DNA of 48,032 nucleotides, from assembly GCA_902518965.1 (NCBI GenBank), contig CABYIQ010000010.1:1-48032 (forward strand). Direction: 5' to 3'. A program made the translations under genes and the position numbers. A model generated the notes under the pieces. The model searched no databases, was not told where the DNA came from, and saw nothing but the letters and a program-made list of their open reading frames with translations. This document shows positions 1-8,926 of the stretch, piece after piece (the stretch's first letter is position 1; each line of letters opens with the position of its first letter). Source of the DNA: an uncultured SAR116 cluster alpha proteobacterium. GTDB taxonomy: Bacteria > Pseudomonadota > Alphaproteobacteria > Puniceispirillales > Puniceispirillaceae.

Positions 1-17
1 AATAGACCTCAAAAAAA

Positions 18-32
18 GAACAAAAGGTGAAT
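18..32. promoter_or_regulatory. Weak candidate LexA (SOS) box upstream of recA
   Basis: GAAC-N7-GAAT at 18-32 matches 7 of 8 fixed bases of the alphaproteobacterial LexA site GTTC-N7-GTTC read on the reverse strand. A poorer second copy, GAAC-N7-GTAC, lies at 49-63. A possible promoter (TTGCAA at 40-45, TATAAA at 65-70, 19-bp spacer) would place both near the polymerase footprint. No perfect box is present, and sequence left of base 1 is not available, so this is only a candidate. Confidence 0.22.
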
Positions 33-193
33 ATTAAAGTTGCAAACAGAACAAAAACAGTACATATAAAAGTCATCATCTGCATTTATACAGTTACTAA
101 TGATGATTCTTGTAGATGTAGAGGAGAAAAAACAAGTTCTGAATAATCCGGTGATGGACAGAGCAAACAGACTATGCAAGATGGAGGCTTCTA

Positions 194-1267
194 ATGGGCG
201 CAGAACTTTTGGAACTGAAAATGAACGAAACAGATAAGACTAAGGCACTTGATGCTGCCATCGGCCAGATTGAAAAAGCTTTTGGCAAAGGCTCAGTCAT
301 GAAGTTGGGCCAGCGGGACAGCGTGGTTGATATTCAGGCAATATCAACAGGTTCCTTGGGCCTGGATATCGCTCTTGGTATAGGCGGATTTCCAAAGGGA
401 CGCATTATCGAGATTTACGGTCCTGAATCGTCAGGCAAAACTACACTTGCCCTTCATGCGGTGGCAGAAGCGCAGGCTTCAGGAGGAAATTGTGCATTTG
501 TGGACGCTGAACATGCCCTTGATCCAACCTATGCACGTAAACTGGGTGTGAATCTAGATGATTTGCTGATTTCGCAGCCAGATGCCGGTGAGCAGGCTTT
601 GGAAATTGCTGATACGTTGGTGCGATCTGGCGCAATTGATGTTTTGGTTGTTGATTCTGTAGCGGCTCTGGTGCCAAGGGCAGAACTGGAAGGTGAGATG
701 GGCGATCATCATGTTGGTTTGCATGCGCGTTTAATGAGTCAGGCTTTGCGGAAGCTGACCTCATCTATTGCGCGGTCAAACTGTCTGGTGATTTTCATCA
801 ATCAGATTCGTTTAAAAATCGGGGTCATGTTTGGAAACCCTGAAACCACAACAGGCGGAAATGCGCTTAAATTCTACGCATCAGTCCGTCTGGATATTCG
901 CCGCATCGGGGCGATCAAGGACAAGGATGATGTGGTTGGCAATCAGACCCGGGTTAAGGTGGTGAAAAACAAAGTGGCGGCTCCGTTCCGTACAGTTGAA
1001 TTTGATATCATGTATGGAGAGGGCATTTCTAAGACAGGCGAGCTTCTTGATCTTGGTGTTTCCGCTGGTTTGGTTGAAAAATCTGGGTCTTGGTTTTCCT
1101 ATGGCGACCAGCGGATTGGGCAGGGGCGTGAGAATGCAAAAACATTCATGCAGGAAAATCCAGACATTGCGAATGAATTGGAAACAGCGATCCGTTCAAA
1201 TGCCGGACTTGTTCAGGAACAGATGATGGACACCAGCATCGCCAATGAAGAAGAGGTAGATGCTTAA
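194..1267 (+). CDS. recA: Recombinase RecA
   Basis: RecA forms ATP-dependent filaments on single-stranded DNA, catalyses strand exchange and triggers LexA self-cleavage. The 357-residue protein carries the Walker A motif GPESSGKT at residues 76-83, the DNA-binding loop region [20 protein letters not shown] and the [16 protein letters not shown] block. The ATG at 194 follows GGAGG (183-187) with 6-nt spacing. An in-frame ATG at 221 would match the usual RecA N-terminus more closely but has no Shine-Dalgarno sequence, so the longer form is preferred. No recX follows; alaS lies 176 bp downstream on the same strand. Family assignment is certain; only the start is open. Confidence 0.98.
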   Translation: MGAELLELKMNETDKTKALDAAIGQIEKAFGKGSVMKLGQRDSVVDIQAISTGSLGLDIALGIGGFPKGRIIEIYGPESSGKTTLALHAVAEAQASGGNCAFVDAEHALDPTYARKLGVNLDDLLISQPDAGEQALEIADTLVRSGAIDVLVVDSVAALVPRAELEGEMGDHHVGLHARLMSQALRKLTSSIARSNCLVIFINQIRLKIGVMFGNPETTTGGNALKFYASVRLDIRRIGAIKDKDDVVGNQTRVKVVKNKVAAPFRTVEFDIMYGEGISKTGELLDLGVSAGLVEKSGSWFSYGDQRIGQGRENAKTFMQENPDIANELETAIRSNAGLVQEQMMDTSIANEEEVDA

Positions 1268-1366
1268 CGGTTAAGAAGATATCCTTGCTTGCCTGTGTTA
1301 GAAACAAGACAGGCAGGTAAGTCTGGACAAGCGCAAGCGGTTTTGCTTAAAACGGAAAAGGTTATT

Positions 1367-1402
1367 GTCAGTAGTACAGCATTTTTATGCTGTCCGCCTG
1401 AC
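1367..1402 (+). promoter_or_regulatory. Structured hairpin in the recA-alaS gap / alaS leader
   Basis: GTCAG (1367-1371) pairs with CTGAC (1398-1402), and ACAGCAT (1376-1382) pairs perfectly with ATGCTGT (1387-1393) around a TTTT loop. A symmetric 4x4 internal loop separates the two helices. No U-run follows, so it is a poor intrinsic terminator for recA. It ends 41 nt before the alaS ATG and could be a leader structure or an operator. An imperfect repeat built on the GCCTGT/ACAGGC arms also lies near 1290-1315. Confidence 0.4.
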
Positions 1403-1443
1403 TGGCTATACAATTCAACAGTACTTATAGACAAGAACCCGCC

Positions 1444-4080
1444 ATGACGTCTGTTTCTGAAATTCGATCTGCCTTTTTATCCTTTTTCGCCGGACGTGAC
1501 CATGAAATTGTCGCCTCTAGTCCGCTTGTGCCACAGAATGATCCGACTTTAATGTTTGCCAATTCGGGCATGGTGCAGTTTAAGAATGTGTTTACTGGGC
1601 TTGAACGCCGCCCCTACGGTCGGGCAACAACTTCACAGAAATGTGTGCGGGCGGGTGGCAAGCATAATGATCTTGAAAACGTTGGTTATACCGCGCGCCA
1701 TCACACATTTTTTGAAATGCTAGGGAATTTTTCCTTTGGTGATTATTTCAAGGAGGTCGCGATTGAACAAGCCTGGTCGCTGGTCACTGGTGAATTTGGC
1801 CTGAACAAAGACAAATTGTTGGTCACGGTTTATTCTGAAGATGAGGAAGCAGCTGCTCTTTGGCGCAGAATTGCCGGCCTGTCTGATGATAGAATTATAC
1901 GCATTTCAACAACAGATAATTTCTGGTCGATGGGTGCAACTGGTCCGTGCGGGCCCTGCTCAGAAATTTTCTATGATCATGGGGATCAGATTTCAGGTGG
2001 TCCTCCGGGTTCGCCAGATGAAGATGGCGACAGGTTTATAGAGATCTGGAATCTTGTCTTCATGCAGTATGAGCAGACTGAGACAGATCGTCTAAACCTG
2101 CCGCGGCCATCTATTGATACCGGCATGGGGCTTGAGAGGGTTGCTGCTGTTCTTCAGGGCAAGCATGATAATTATGATATTGACCTGATGCGTGCCTTGA
2201 TTGAGGCGTCTGCCGATGTGTCTAGCACAGATGCTGACGGTCCGCAGAATACCTCTCACCGCGTAGTTGCTGATCATTTGCGTTCAGCTGGTTTTCTAAT
2301 TGCTGATGGAGTGCTGCCGTCAAATGAGGGGCGAGGTTATGTCCTGCGGCGGATTATGCGCCGTGCGATGCGACATTTGCATCAGTTGGGCTGTGCGGAC
2401 CCTGTGATGTATCGTTTGGTGCCGTCGCTTGTTCGTGAAATGGGAGGGCATTACCCTGAACTTGTGCGTGCGGAAACGCTTGTCACTGAAACGCTGCGAC
2501 TTGAAGAGACTCGGTTTAAAGAAGCCCTAGCTAGGGGCTTGAAATTGTTGGCAACAGAAGTAGAGGGTAAGGCCACTGGCGGGGTTCTTGGCGGCGATAC
2601 GGCTTTTCGCTTGTATGACACTTATGGCTTTCCACTTGATTTGACTGAAGATTTTATGCGGGGTTATGGCTGGACGGTTGATGTGGCTGGATTCAGTGCT
2701 GCTATGAAAGCACAGAAAGAAGCGGCTCGTGCAGCCTGGGCAGGTTCAGGCGAGACAGCAGATGAAAAGATTTATCTTGAGTTGGCAGATAAAAACGGGC
2801 CAACCGAATTTCTAGGTTATGCCAATCTGGCCTCGGAAGCTGTTGTGGCTGATATACTGAAAAAAGCGCATCCTGTGGATACAGCTAAAGAAGGTGATGA
2901 GGTGATTATTTGTGTCAATCAGACACCCTTTTATGGCGAATCAGGTGGTCAGGTTGGTGATACAGGTGTGATGGGATGGACTGATGGCTCTGCTGTGGTG
3001 ACCAACACTGTCAAGACAGCTGGTTTAGTTTTGCATCATGTCCAGATTCATACAGGGACATTGGCACTGGGACAGGCTGTGTCTTTGAAAGTTGATGCCA
3101 GCCGTCGCGCCGGACTGAGGGCCCATCATAGCGCAACACATCTCTTGCATGAAGCATTACGTCAGGTGTTGGGAGATCACGTAGCGCAGAAAGGATCTTT
3201 GGTGACAAATACGCGGCTGCGATTCGATTTCTCACATCCGAAACCAATGACAAATGAAGAAATTTCTGCTGTTGAGGCGATCGTAAATGATCGTATCCGC
3301 ATGAACAGTCAGGTCGCTACGAAAATCATGGCCCCTGATGAAGCGATCAATGAAGGGGCGCTAGCCCTGTTTGGTGAAAAATACGGCGATGAGGTGCGGG
3401 TTGTTTCAATGGGTGGGGTAGCAGCTCAGGTTGGCCGATCAGCCTGGTCAGTTGAGCTGTGTGGGGGAACACATGTTGATCAAACAGGCGATATTGCATT
3501 GTTACATGTTATATCTGAATCGGCAGTGGCTGGGGGTGTACGACGGATTGAGGCGGCAACACATGCCGCCGGGCTTGCTGGGCTGGTGGCTAATAAAGCA
3601 ATTCTTTCTGAATTATCAGTCGAGCTAAAAACACCTCCAGAACAGTTGGCGTCGCGTGTGGCACAGTTACTGGAGGAGCGCAAGGCTCTTGAAAAGGAAG
3701 TTACAAAACTGCGGCGTCAGATAGCAACAGGCAGCGGGACAGCAGAAGCTGAACAAATTGGAAATCTGGCTTATATTGCTCGGATATTGCCAAATACTCC
3801 GGCAAAGGACTTAAAAGCCATGGCTGATCAGTTCCGGCAAGGGGTAGCCTCATCTGTAATTTGTTTGGTTGCCACAGATGAAAATAAGGCATCCTGTGTG
3901 GTGTCTGTCACTGATGATCTGACAGCAACCCATAATGCGGTCGATCTGGTGCGCCTTGCGTCTGATGCCTTAGGCGGCCACGGAGGAGGAGGTCGTGCGG
4001 ATATGGCACAAGCTGGCGGGCCTGAGGCAGGCCAGGCTGATGCGGCTATCGCGGCTGTGCGGGCGGCTCTTTCAGGATAA
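1444..4080 (+). CDS. alaS: Alanine--tRNA ligase
   Basis: AlaRS charges tRNA-Ala and clears mischarged Ser/Gly. The 878 residues match the normal length of about 875. The class II catalytic domain is N-terminal ([13 protein letters not shown], then the [17 protein letters not shown] region). The editing domain carries the zinc-binding [12 protein letters not shown] motif near residue 560 and CGGTHVDQ near 673. The C-terminal C-Ala domain ends with a glycine-rich [16 protein letters not shown] segment. The ATG at 1444 follows AAGAACCCGCC, a weak ribosome site. The gene is convergent with icd. No frameshift or missing catalytic motif is seen. Confidence 0.98.
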   Translation: MTSVSEIRSAFLSFFAGRDHEIVASSPLVPQNDPTLMFANSGMVQFKNVFTGLERRPYGRATTSQKCVRAGGKHNDLENVGYTARHHTFFEMLGNFSFGDYFKEVAIEQAWSLVTGEFGLNKDKLLVTVYSEDEEAAALWRRIAGLSDDRIIRISTTDNFWSMGATGPCGPCSEIFYDHGDQISGGPPGSPDEDGDRFIEIWNLVFMQYEQTETDRLNLPRPSIDTGMGLERVAAVLQGKHDNYDIDLMRALIEASADVSSTDADGPQNTSHRVVADHLRSAGFLIADGVLPSNEGRGYVLRRIMRRAMRHLHQLGCADPVMYRLVPSLVREMGGHYPELVRAETLVTETLRLEETRFKEALARGLKLLATEVEGKATGGVLGGDTAFRLYDTYGFPLDLTEDFMRGYGWTVDVAGFSAAMKAQKEAARAAWAGSGETADEKIYLELADKNGPTEFLGYANLASEAVVADILKKAHPVDTAKEGDEVIICVNQTPFYGESGGQVGDTGVMGWTDGSAVVTNTVKTAGLVLHHVQIHTGTLALGQAVSLKVDASRRAGLRAHHSATHLLHEALRQVLGDHVAQKGSLVTNTRLRFDFSHPKPMTNEEISAVEAIVNDRIRMNSQVATKIMAPDEAINEGALALFGEKYGDEVRVVSMGGVAAQVGRSAWSVELCGGTHVDQTGDIALLHVISESAVAGGVRRIEAATHAAGLAGLVANKAILSELSVELKTPPEQLASRVAQLLEERKALEKEVTKLRRQIATGSGTAEAEQIGNLAYIARILPNTPAKDLKAMADQFRQGVASSVICLVATDENKASCVVSVTDDLTATHNAVDLVRLASDALGGHGGGGRADMAQAGGPEAGQADAAIAAVRAALSG

Positions 4081-4151
4081 GCTTATTTTGAAAACAACAG
4101 CAAAGCAAATGCCAAGCTGAATTGTTGTCTGTTTGGATAAAGTTATGTGCT

Positions 4152-5369
4152 TTACCCAAGCATCACTTTTTGCAGGTTCACATCCAACGCATCTAGAAAC
4201 TCATCTGTGCTCAGATAGCTCTGATCCGGGTTGATCAGAATGGCTAGATCCTTTGTCATCTTGCCTTTTTCAACAGTCTGGATGCAAACTTTTTCGAGGG
4301 TTTCAGCAAAACGTGCAACTTCTGGCGTGTCGTCAAATTTGGCCCTGTAAGATAGTCCGCGTGTCCAGGCAAAAATAGATGCGATAGGATTGGTAGAGGT
4401 TGTTTTACCCTGCTGGTGTTGCCGGTAATGACGAGTGACCGTGCCATGTGCGGCTTCTGCCTCGATTGTTCTTCCATCAGGGGTCATCAGCACAGATGTC
4501 ATAAGCCCTAGTGATCCAAAGCCTTGAGCGACTGTGTCAGACTGTACATCGCCATCATAGTTTTTGCAGGCCCAGACAAAACCACCATCCCATTTCATCG
4601 CGCAAGCAACCATATCATCTATAAGGCGATGTTCATAAATGATACCAGCTGCTTCAAATCTGTCCTTGTATTCAGTGTCAAACACTTCCTGAAACAAATC
4701 TTTGAACCGACCGTCATAGACTTTCATGATTGTGTTTTTGGTTGAAAGATAAACAGGCCAGCCTAAGTCAAGGCCATAATTCAGGCAGGCCCGGGCGAAT
4801 CCCTTGATGGACTCATCAAGATTATACATGGCCATGGCCACACCGCCATCTGGGAAATCATAAACAGTCTCTGTTGTCGCATGGCTGCCATCAGCAGGCT
4901 GGAAGGTCAAGGTCAGCGTACCCGGCCCTGACACTTTTATGTCTGTTGCGCGATACTGGTCACCAAAGGCATGGCGGCCAATCACAATTGGCCGGGTCCA
5001 GCCGGGGACCAGGCGTGGGACATTACTGCAGATGATCGGCTGACGGAACACAGTGCCGCCCAAGATATTCCGGATCGTGCCATTGGGTGATTTATACATT
5101 TTTTTCAGGTTAAATTCGTCAACCCGGTCTTCATCAGGCGTGATGGTGGCACATTTGACTCCAACCCCATATTTTTTGACCGCATTCGCTGCATCAATGG
5201 TGATCTGGTCATCTGTTGCATCTCTGGCTTCTATGCTAAGGTCAAAATATTTAAGATCAATTTCCAGATAAGGGTGGATTAACTTATCTTTGATTTTTTG
5301 CCAGATGATCCGGGTCATCTCATCCCCGTCCATTTCGATTACGGGATTTTTTACTTTAATTTTACTCAT
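4152..5369 (-). CDS. icd: Isocitrate dehydrogenase (NADP+), eukaryotic-type
   Basis: This TCA-cycle enzyme oxidatively decarboxylates isocitrate to 2-oxoglutarate with NADP. The 405-residue protein starts [20 protein letters not shown] and contains [13 protein letters not shown] (substrate-binding Ser/Asn), [13 protein letters not shown] and [18 protein letters not shown]. These mark the homodimeric subfamily shared by alphaproteobacteria and eukaryotes, not the E. coli type. The ATG at 5369 is preceded by AGGGAG with about 3-5-nt spacing; an upstream in-frame TTG at 5381 would sit on that Shine-Dalgarno and is rejected. The product supplies 2-oxoglutarate, the nitrogen-status signal read by the PII protein encoded further along. 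Confidence 0.97.
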   Translation of the reverse strand: MSKIKVKNPVIEMDGDEMTRIIWQKIKDKLIHPYLEIDLKYFDLSIEARDATDDQITIDAANAVKKYGVGVKCATITPDEDRVDEFNLKKMYKSPNGTIRNILGGTVFRQPIICSNVPRLVPGWTRPIVIGRHAFGDQYRATDIKVSGPGTLTLTFQPADGSHATTETVYDFPDGGVAMAMYNLDESIKGFARACLNYGLDLGWPVYLSTKNTIMKVYDGRFKDLFQEVFDTEYKDRFEAAGIIYEHRLIDDMVACAMKWDGGFVWACKNYDGDVQSDTVAQGFGSLGLMTSVLMTPDGRTIEAEAAHGTVTRHYRQHQQGKTTSTNPIASIFAWTRGLSYRAKFDDTPEVARFAETLEKVCIQTVEKGKMTKDLAILINPDQSYLSTDEFLDALDVNLQKVMLG

Positions 5370-5525
5370 CGACTCCCTCAATTTTTTAAGTCAAATCATT
5401 TATTTGGTCCGGTTGAAGCGAATGGCATTGCGGCACCCGATGGACTGATATTTTGAAATTGTGCAGAGTTGGTTTACTGTGATTTGACTTCATACGCAAG
5501 GTCTTGAAAGTGTCTTATAACATCT

Positions 5526-6080
5526 TTACCCGGGAGCTTGATGCTTATCGTCAATCAGGTCAATGAGCTCATCTGGAGTAGCAGCGACATGCATCTCAAA
5601 CACACCTTTGGAATGGATGAAGCCGGTATTGTTAGCATGGTCAATCATATTCAAGAGCGCCTGCCAGTAGCTATCGGTATTCATTACAAATACGGGCGCC
5701 TTTAAAAGGCCCAACTGGTTCCATGTCATGACTTCCAGCCACTCATCCATTGTGCCTAATCCGCCAGGCAGGACAATAAAACCATCAGCCTCGACATACA
5801 TTTTTGCCTTCCGTTCATGCATATTTTCTACTACATCCAGCTTTTGGACCTGGTGGTTTCCAACTTCAAGCGATTCTAAGAAATAAGGAATGATGCCATG
5901 CACATATCCGCCGGCATCCAGCGCGCCTCCTGACACAGCCCCCATTAATCCTGTCCGCCCGCCACCATATATCAGCTTGTGGCCACGCGCGGCGATCATA
6001 CGCCCCACGGTTTCAGCATCATTTATGAATTGTTCTGAAGTCCCTTTTGCTGCGCCGCCAAACACACAGAAATTCGCCAT
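5526..6080 (-). CDS. LOG-family nucleoside 5'-monophosphate phosphoribohydrolase
   Basis: The 184-residue Rossmann-fold protein carries both LOG signature motifs: GGGRTGLMGAVSGGALDAGG, and PGGLGTMDEWLEVMTW with its PGGxGTxxE active site. LOG enzymes release the free base from nucleoside monophosphates; plant and some bacterial members activate cytokinins, while most bacterial members probably act in nucleotide salvage. The family is often mislabelled lysine decarboxylase. The start is the ATG at 6080 (MANFCVFGGAAKG), preceded by AGAGAA; upstream codons to 6128 lack family similarity. It is divergent from the LysM gene. Confidence 0.9.
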   Translation of the reverse strand: MANFCVFGGAAKGTSEQFINDAETVGRMIAARGHKLIYGGGRTGLMGAVSGGALDAGGYVHGIIPYFLESLEVGNHQVQKLDVVENMHERKAKMYVEADGFIVLPGGLGTMDEWLEVMTWNQLGLLKAPVFVMNTDSYWQALLNMIDHANNTGFIHSKGVFEMHVAATPDELIDLIDDKHQAPG

Positions 6081-6168
6081 AGTTTTCTCTTTCTGGCCTA
6101 AGTGTTTCTCGCAGGCCCTGTTCTGCAAGGCAGATTATTGTTAACAGTCGAAGATTAAAGTAATTCCT

Positions 6169-6197
6169 ACATTACCGCCACATGTAAAAGGTAATGT
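6169..6197. repeat. Inverted repeat between divergent genes
   Basis: ACATTACC (6169-6176) and GGTAATGT (6190-6197) are perfect inverted 8-mers separated by 13 nt. They lie in the 260-bp gap between the divergent LOG and LysM genes. No U-run follows on either strand, so a terminator is unlikely. A dyad operator is possible, but no cognate regulator is identified here. Confidence 0.4.
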
Positions 6198-6340
6198 CAC
6201 TATCGGGCAACTAGACCAATAGGGCAAGAGAAGTGCAGGTTTAGGACGTTGGTCACTTAAATATATTTGTCATCATAAAGTTTCAACTATACGATAAATT
6301 GAGAGGATGTTTCAGGCAAATTTATGCGAGGGGACGGCAC

Positions 6341-7460
6341 ATGCGAGTGCTCATTGCTGGTTTATTAATAATAGGGGGGGGGGCTTGCCGCTTTGGCTCT
6401 TATCTGGATGTTTTATACAACATCTGATCCTAAATCCTCCTCAGCAATTTCTGTCGTCACAGATGAGGGTACAGAAGAACACAAAGAAAACATGGCTAAA
6501 GGTCAGACAGATAAAACAGAAGAAACATCTGACACTGCTGCAAAGCAATCTGATCCGGAGAAACAGGCTGATCCTGACGACACACCTTCTTTGAAGATTG
6601 ATGTGGTCCGTATAGGCCCTGACGGAACAGCAGTTTTTGCAGGCCAAGGGAGTGCGAATGCAGATGTGGTAATTTTTGAAAAGAATAAAATGTTAGCCCA
6701 AACATCTGTGTCAGTGGATGGTGAATGGGTGGCGGTTGCTGAACAACCGCTTACCGCTGGGGAACATTTGATCATCGCCGAGATGATAGCGTCTGATGGT
6801 AAGGTTTACAGAGCAGACCAGGCGGTCATTGTCGAATTGGGAATATCAGGACAGGATATCCCACTTATTGCCCTTGTGCCAATGACCGAACCGTCTGAGG
6901 CGGAATTAATACAGGCGCCAAATGCTCTTGCCGGCACTCCACAAACACAAATAGGACGGCAGACAGTAGGCACGACGGACTTAAATGCTGATTTGAATGC
7001 TGTTTTGATTGAACCGGTCAGATTGTCAGTGATGACTCTAAGCTGGGCTGATCAGGACAGCCTTTTCATCAAAGGGATGTCAAATGGTGGAGAGGCTGTG
7101 CGCGGAATCCTGAATGACCGTGTTTTTATTGCCAATCATGACAAGAACAGCGGAGATTGGACAGCCCGCATTTCTCTTCGCGGATTGAAGGGAGAGTCTG
7201 GTCTTCTGGTCAGTCATTTGCTGGACGCAACCAATAAAGTCATTGTCTCACACCAGTTGGATTTTAGCTTAAGTCAGCTTGATGTTGGCCGTGATGGTAG
7301 TGAAATGATTATAATTGAAAAAGGTGACATGCTTTGGCGTATAGCTTATCGGACCTATGGTGATGGTATTCGATATCTTGATATTGTGAAACGCAATCAA
7401 GACCTTATCGCAGATCCTGACTTAATTTACCCTGCTCAGATATTTGCGTTGCCAGAATAA
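6341..7460 (+). CDS. LysM-domain envelope protein, N-terminal anchor out of frame at a poly-G tract
   Basis: The C-terminus (about 48 residues, from IIIEKGDMLWRIAYRTYGDG to YPAQIFALPE) is a LysM peptidoglycan-binding domain. Before it come an acidic T/E/D-rich linker and two beta-rich segments resembling bacterial Ig-like modules. The long frame is open only from 6375 and has no ATG before the mature part. An ATG at 6341, preceded by GAGGGGA about 7 nt upstream, begins MRVLIAGLLIIGGG but runs out of frame through ten G (6374-6383) and stops near 6425. With nine G the protein would begin MRVLIAGLLIIGGG then LAALALIWMFYTT, a normal signal anchor, and total about 372 residues. A TTG at 6393 could give a shorter product. 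The deviation is a slippage or phase variant, or a sequencing error. Confidence 0.8.
6374..6383 (+). repeat. G10 homopolymer causing a +1 shift in the LysM gene
   Basis: Ten consecutive G follow ATA within the hydrophobic N-terminal segment of the LysM gene. Nine G (or any count giving the same reading phase) joins the ATG at 6341 to the long downstream frame; ten does not. Tracts of this length are prone to replication slippage and to base-calling errors. Confidence 0.9.
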
Positions 7461-7501
7461 AAGCAAAATAGATAAGCCAAAACAGTTAAGAAAGGCCCTT
7501 C

Positions 7502-8155
7502 GTGAGTAGTGAAAAGAAGTTTTCTGATCTGGTTATAACACCGTCAACCGTTCCTGGCTGGCCTGTAAAAGCCTGTGTTGGGCTGTTTTGTATTGGCTTG
7601 CTGGCTTTGTACCTTCCGTTTGGTGTGCTCGGTCTAGGGTTGCTGTTATATATCAGTTTAATTCTTCGTGTTATGGTGCAGCCAGAATCATACATCAGGC
7701 TGGATGAAACGGTCTATGCCCCTGTTGATGGACGAATTATATCCGTCGATGAAAGTAGTGATGGCACTAAGACAGTTATACTTCAGCCAGATTGGTTTGA
7801 CAGCCATCTGCATTATGCGCCAGTCGCAGGCCAATTAGAGGACATCACATGGGTCGATGGGAGTTTCAAATTCAAAGCCCTTGATGGGGTTCCGAATGAT
7901 CTATGTGCGCGCCGCGAGATCACTTGGCGAACAAAAAAGGGGCATCTTGTTGAAATGGTACAATTTGGTGATAAATGGTGTAGATTAATCCAATGTTTTC
8001 TGCGTGAAGGTCGCCAGACTATGGTATCTGACCCTGCAGGGCTGGCGTTGTTCAGAGGGGTGGTGATAGTTACCTTTATCTCTTCGGCACCTTTGAATAT
8101 TGTCCCTGGGCAACGTTGTTTGGCAGCGCAAACACAGCTTGGTCAGACACTTTAA
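7502..8155 (+). CDS. psd: Phosphatidylserine decarboxylase-like protein
   Basis: Psd converts phosphatidylserine to phosphatidylethanolamine at the inner membrane, using a pyruvoyl group made by self-cleavage. The 217-residue protein has an N-terminal hydrophobic hairpin (about residues 18-58), then YAPVDGRI with the conserved Asp and SHLHYAPVAG with the conserved His. The C-terminal VTFISSAPLNIVPGQ aligns with the family's FGSRVDVYLP processing region, but the Gly before the catalytic Ser is Ile, so the site is divergent. The start is GTG at 7502 behind AAGAAAGG. It sits 57 bp upstream of a CDP-alcohol phosphatidyltransferase, as in many psd-pss operons. Family is fairly sure; activity is less so. 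Confidence 0.75.
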   Translation: MSSEKKFSDLVITPSTVPGWPVKACVGLFCIGLLALYLPFGVLGLGLLLYISLILRVMVQPESYIRLDETVYAPVDGRIISVDESSDGTKTVILQPDWFDSHLHYAPVAGQLEDITWVDGSFKFKALDGVPNDLCARREITWRTKKGHLVEMVQFGDKWCRLIQCFLREGRQTMVSDPAGLALFRGVVIVTFISSAPLNIVPGQRCLAAQTQLGQTL

Positions 8156-8212
8156 TCCTTCGTCGTCTGACCTTAATGTGTCCTACAGTGGCACGAAAGG
8201 ACAGAAAACCTG

Positions 8213-8830
8213 ATGTTTGATGCCAAACTGAAACCATTGATTGCTCCTAGCCTTATTCAGCTTGGCAAACTTTGTCTTCGGTTTGGACTTAATGCCAATA
8301 CCCTAACTGTGATTGGGTTTGGATTTGGATTTTGCTGTGGCGTGCTGATTTGTGTTGAAGCTTATGGCTGGGCTCTTGGGGCACTTCTGTTGAACCGAAT
8401 GTGTGATGGTCTGGATGGGGCTGTTGCACGGTTAAGCCAGCCAACTGATTTTGGCGGTTATTTGGATATTGTATGCGATTTTATATTTTATGCGTTTGTG
8501 CCTTTCTGTTTTGCAGTAACTCATCCTGAAAAGGGAATAGTTGCCGCATTTTTAATGCTAAGCTTTGTTGGAACAGGCAGCAGTTTCCTGGCATATGCAA
8601 TTTTGGATGCCAAAAATAGCGCAGTTGATGCGCATCAATTCAAAAAAACAAAAAGTTTTGCCTATCTTGGCGGACTGACAGAAGGCACAGAAACTCTCGC
8701 TTTTTTTGTGTTGATTTTGCTGTATCCGGATTACTTTTCTGTGTTTGCGCTTATATTTGGTTTCTTATGTTGGCTTACAACAGGTTACCGTGTTCATGTA
8801 ACCTGGGTTGAATTCGGAAAAGGGAGTTGA
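8213..8830 (+). CDS. CDP-alcohol phosphatidyltransferase
   Basis: The 205-residue membrane protein carries the complete family motif DxxDGxxAR...GxxxDxxxD as DGLDGAVAR followed by GGYLDIVCD. Such enzymes swap CMP from a CDP-alcohol for a second alcohol. Several hydrophobic segments flank the motif. Pairing with the psd-like gene upstream suggests phosphatidylserine synthase or a related lipid synthase, but substrate cannot be read from the motif, so no symbol is given. The ATG at 8213 follows GGACAGAAAACCTG. The final residues (YRVHVTWVEFGKGS) are cytoplasmic. Confidence 0.85.
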   Translation: MFDAKLKPLIAPSLIQLGKLCLRFGLNANTLTVIGFGFGFCCGVLICVEAYGWALGALLLNRMCDGLDGAVARLSQPTDFGGYLDIVCDFIFYAFVPFCFAVTHPEKGIVAAFLMLSFVGTGSSFLAYAILDAKNSAVDAHQFKKTKSFAYLGGLTEGTETLAFFVLILLYPDYFSVFALIFGFLCWLTTGYRVHVTWVEFGKGS

Positions 8831-8926
8831 AACCAGAAAAAACCCCTTTATTTTCTATTGTGTGGATCTGGAGTAATTTTACAATACTAGTTTAGTTTAT
8901 CGAGTGAGATACAGGGACATATCATT

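Noticed and set aside
18-63. LexA boxes for recA
   Set aside because: Only imperfect GAAC-N7-GAAT and GAAC-N7-GTAC are present; kept as a low-confidence site, not as a finding.
441-764. Minus-strand frame inside recA, and similar antisense frames in clpX (27859-28359) and tig (24869-25342)
   Set aside because: Shadows of strongly conserved genes, with no ribosome sites and low-complexity composition.
6307-6594. Alternative plus-strand frame across the poly-G tract
   Set aside because: It shows no domain and overlaps the LysM frame; the LysM reading explains the sequence better.
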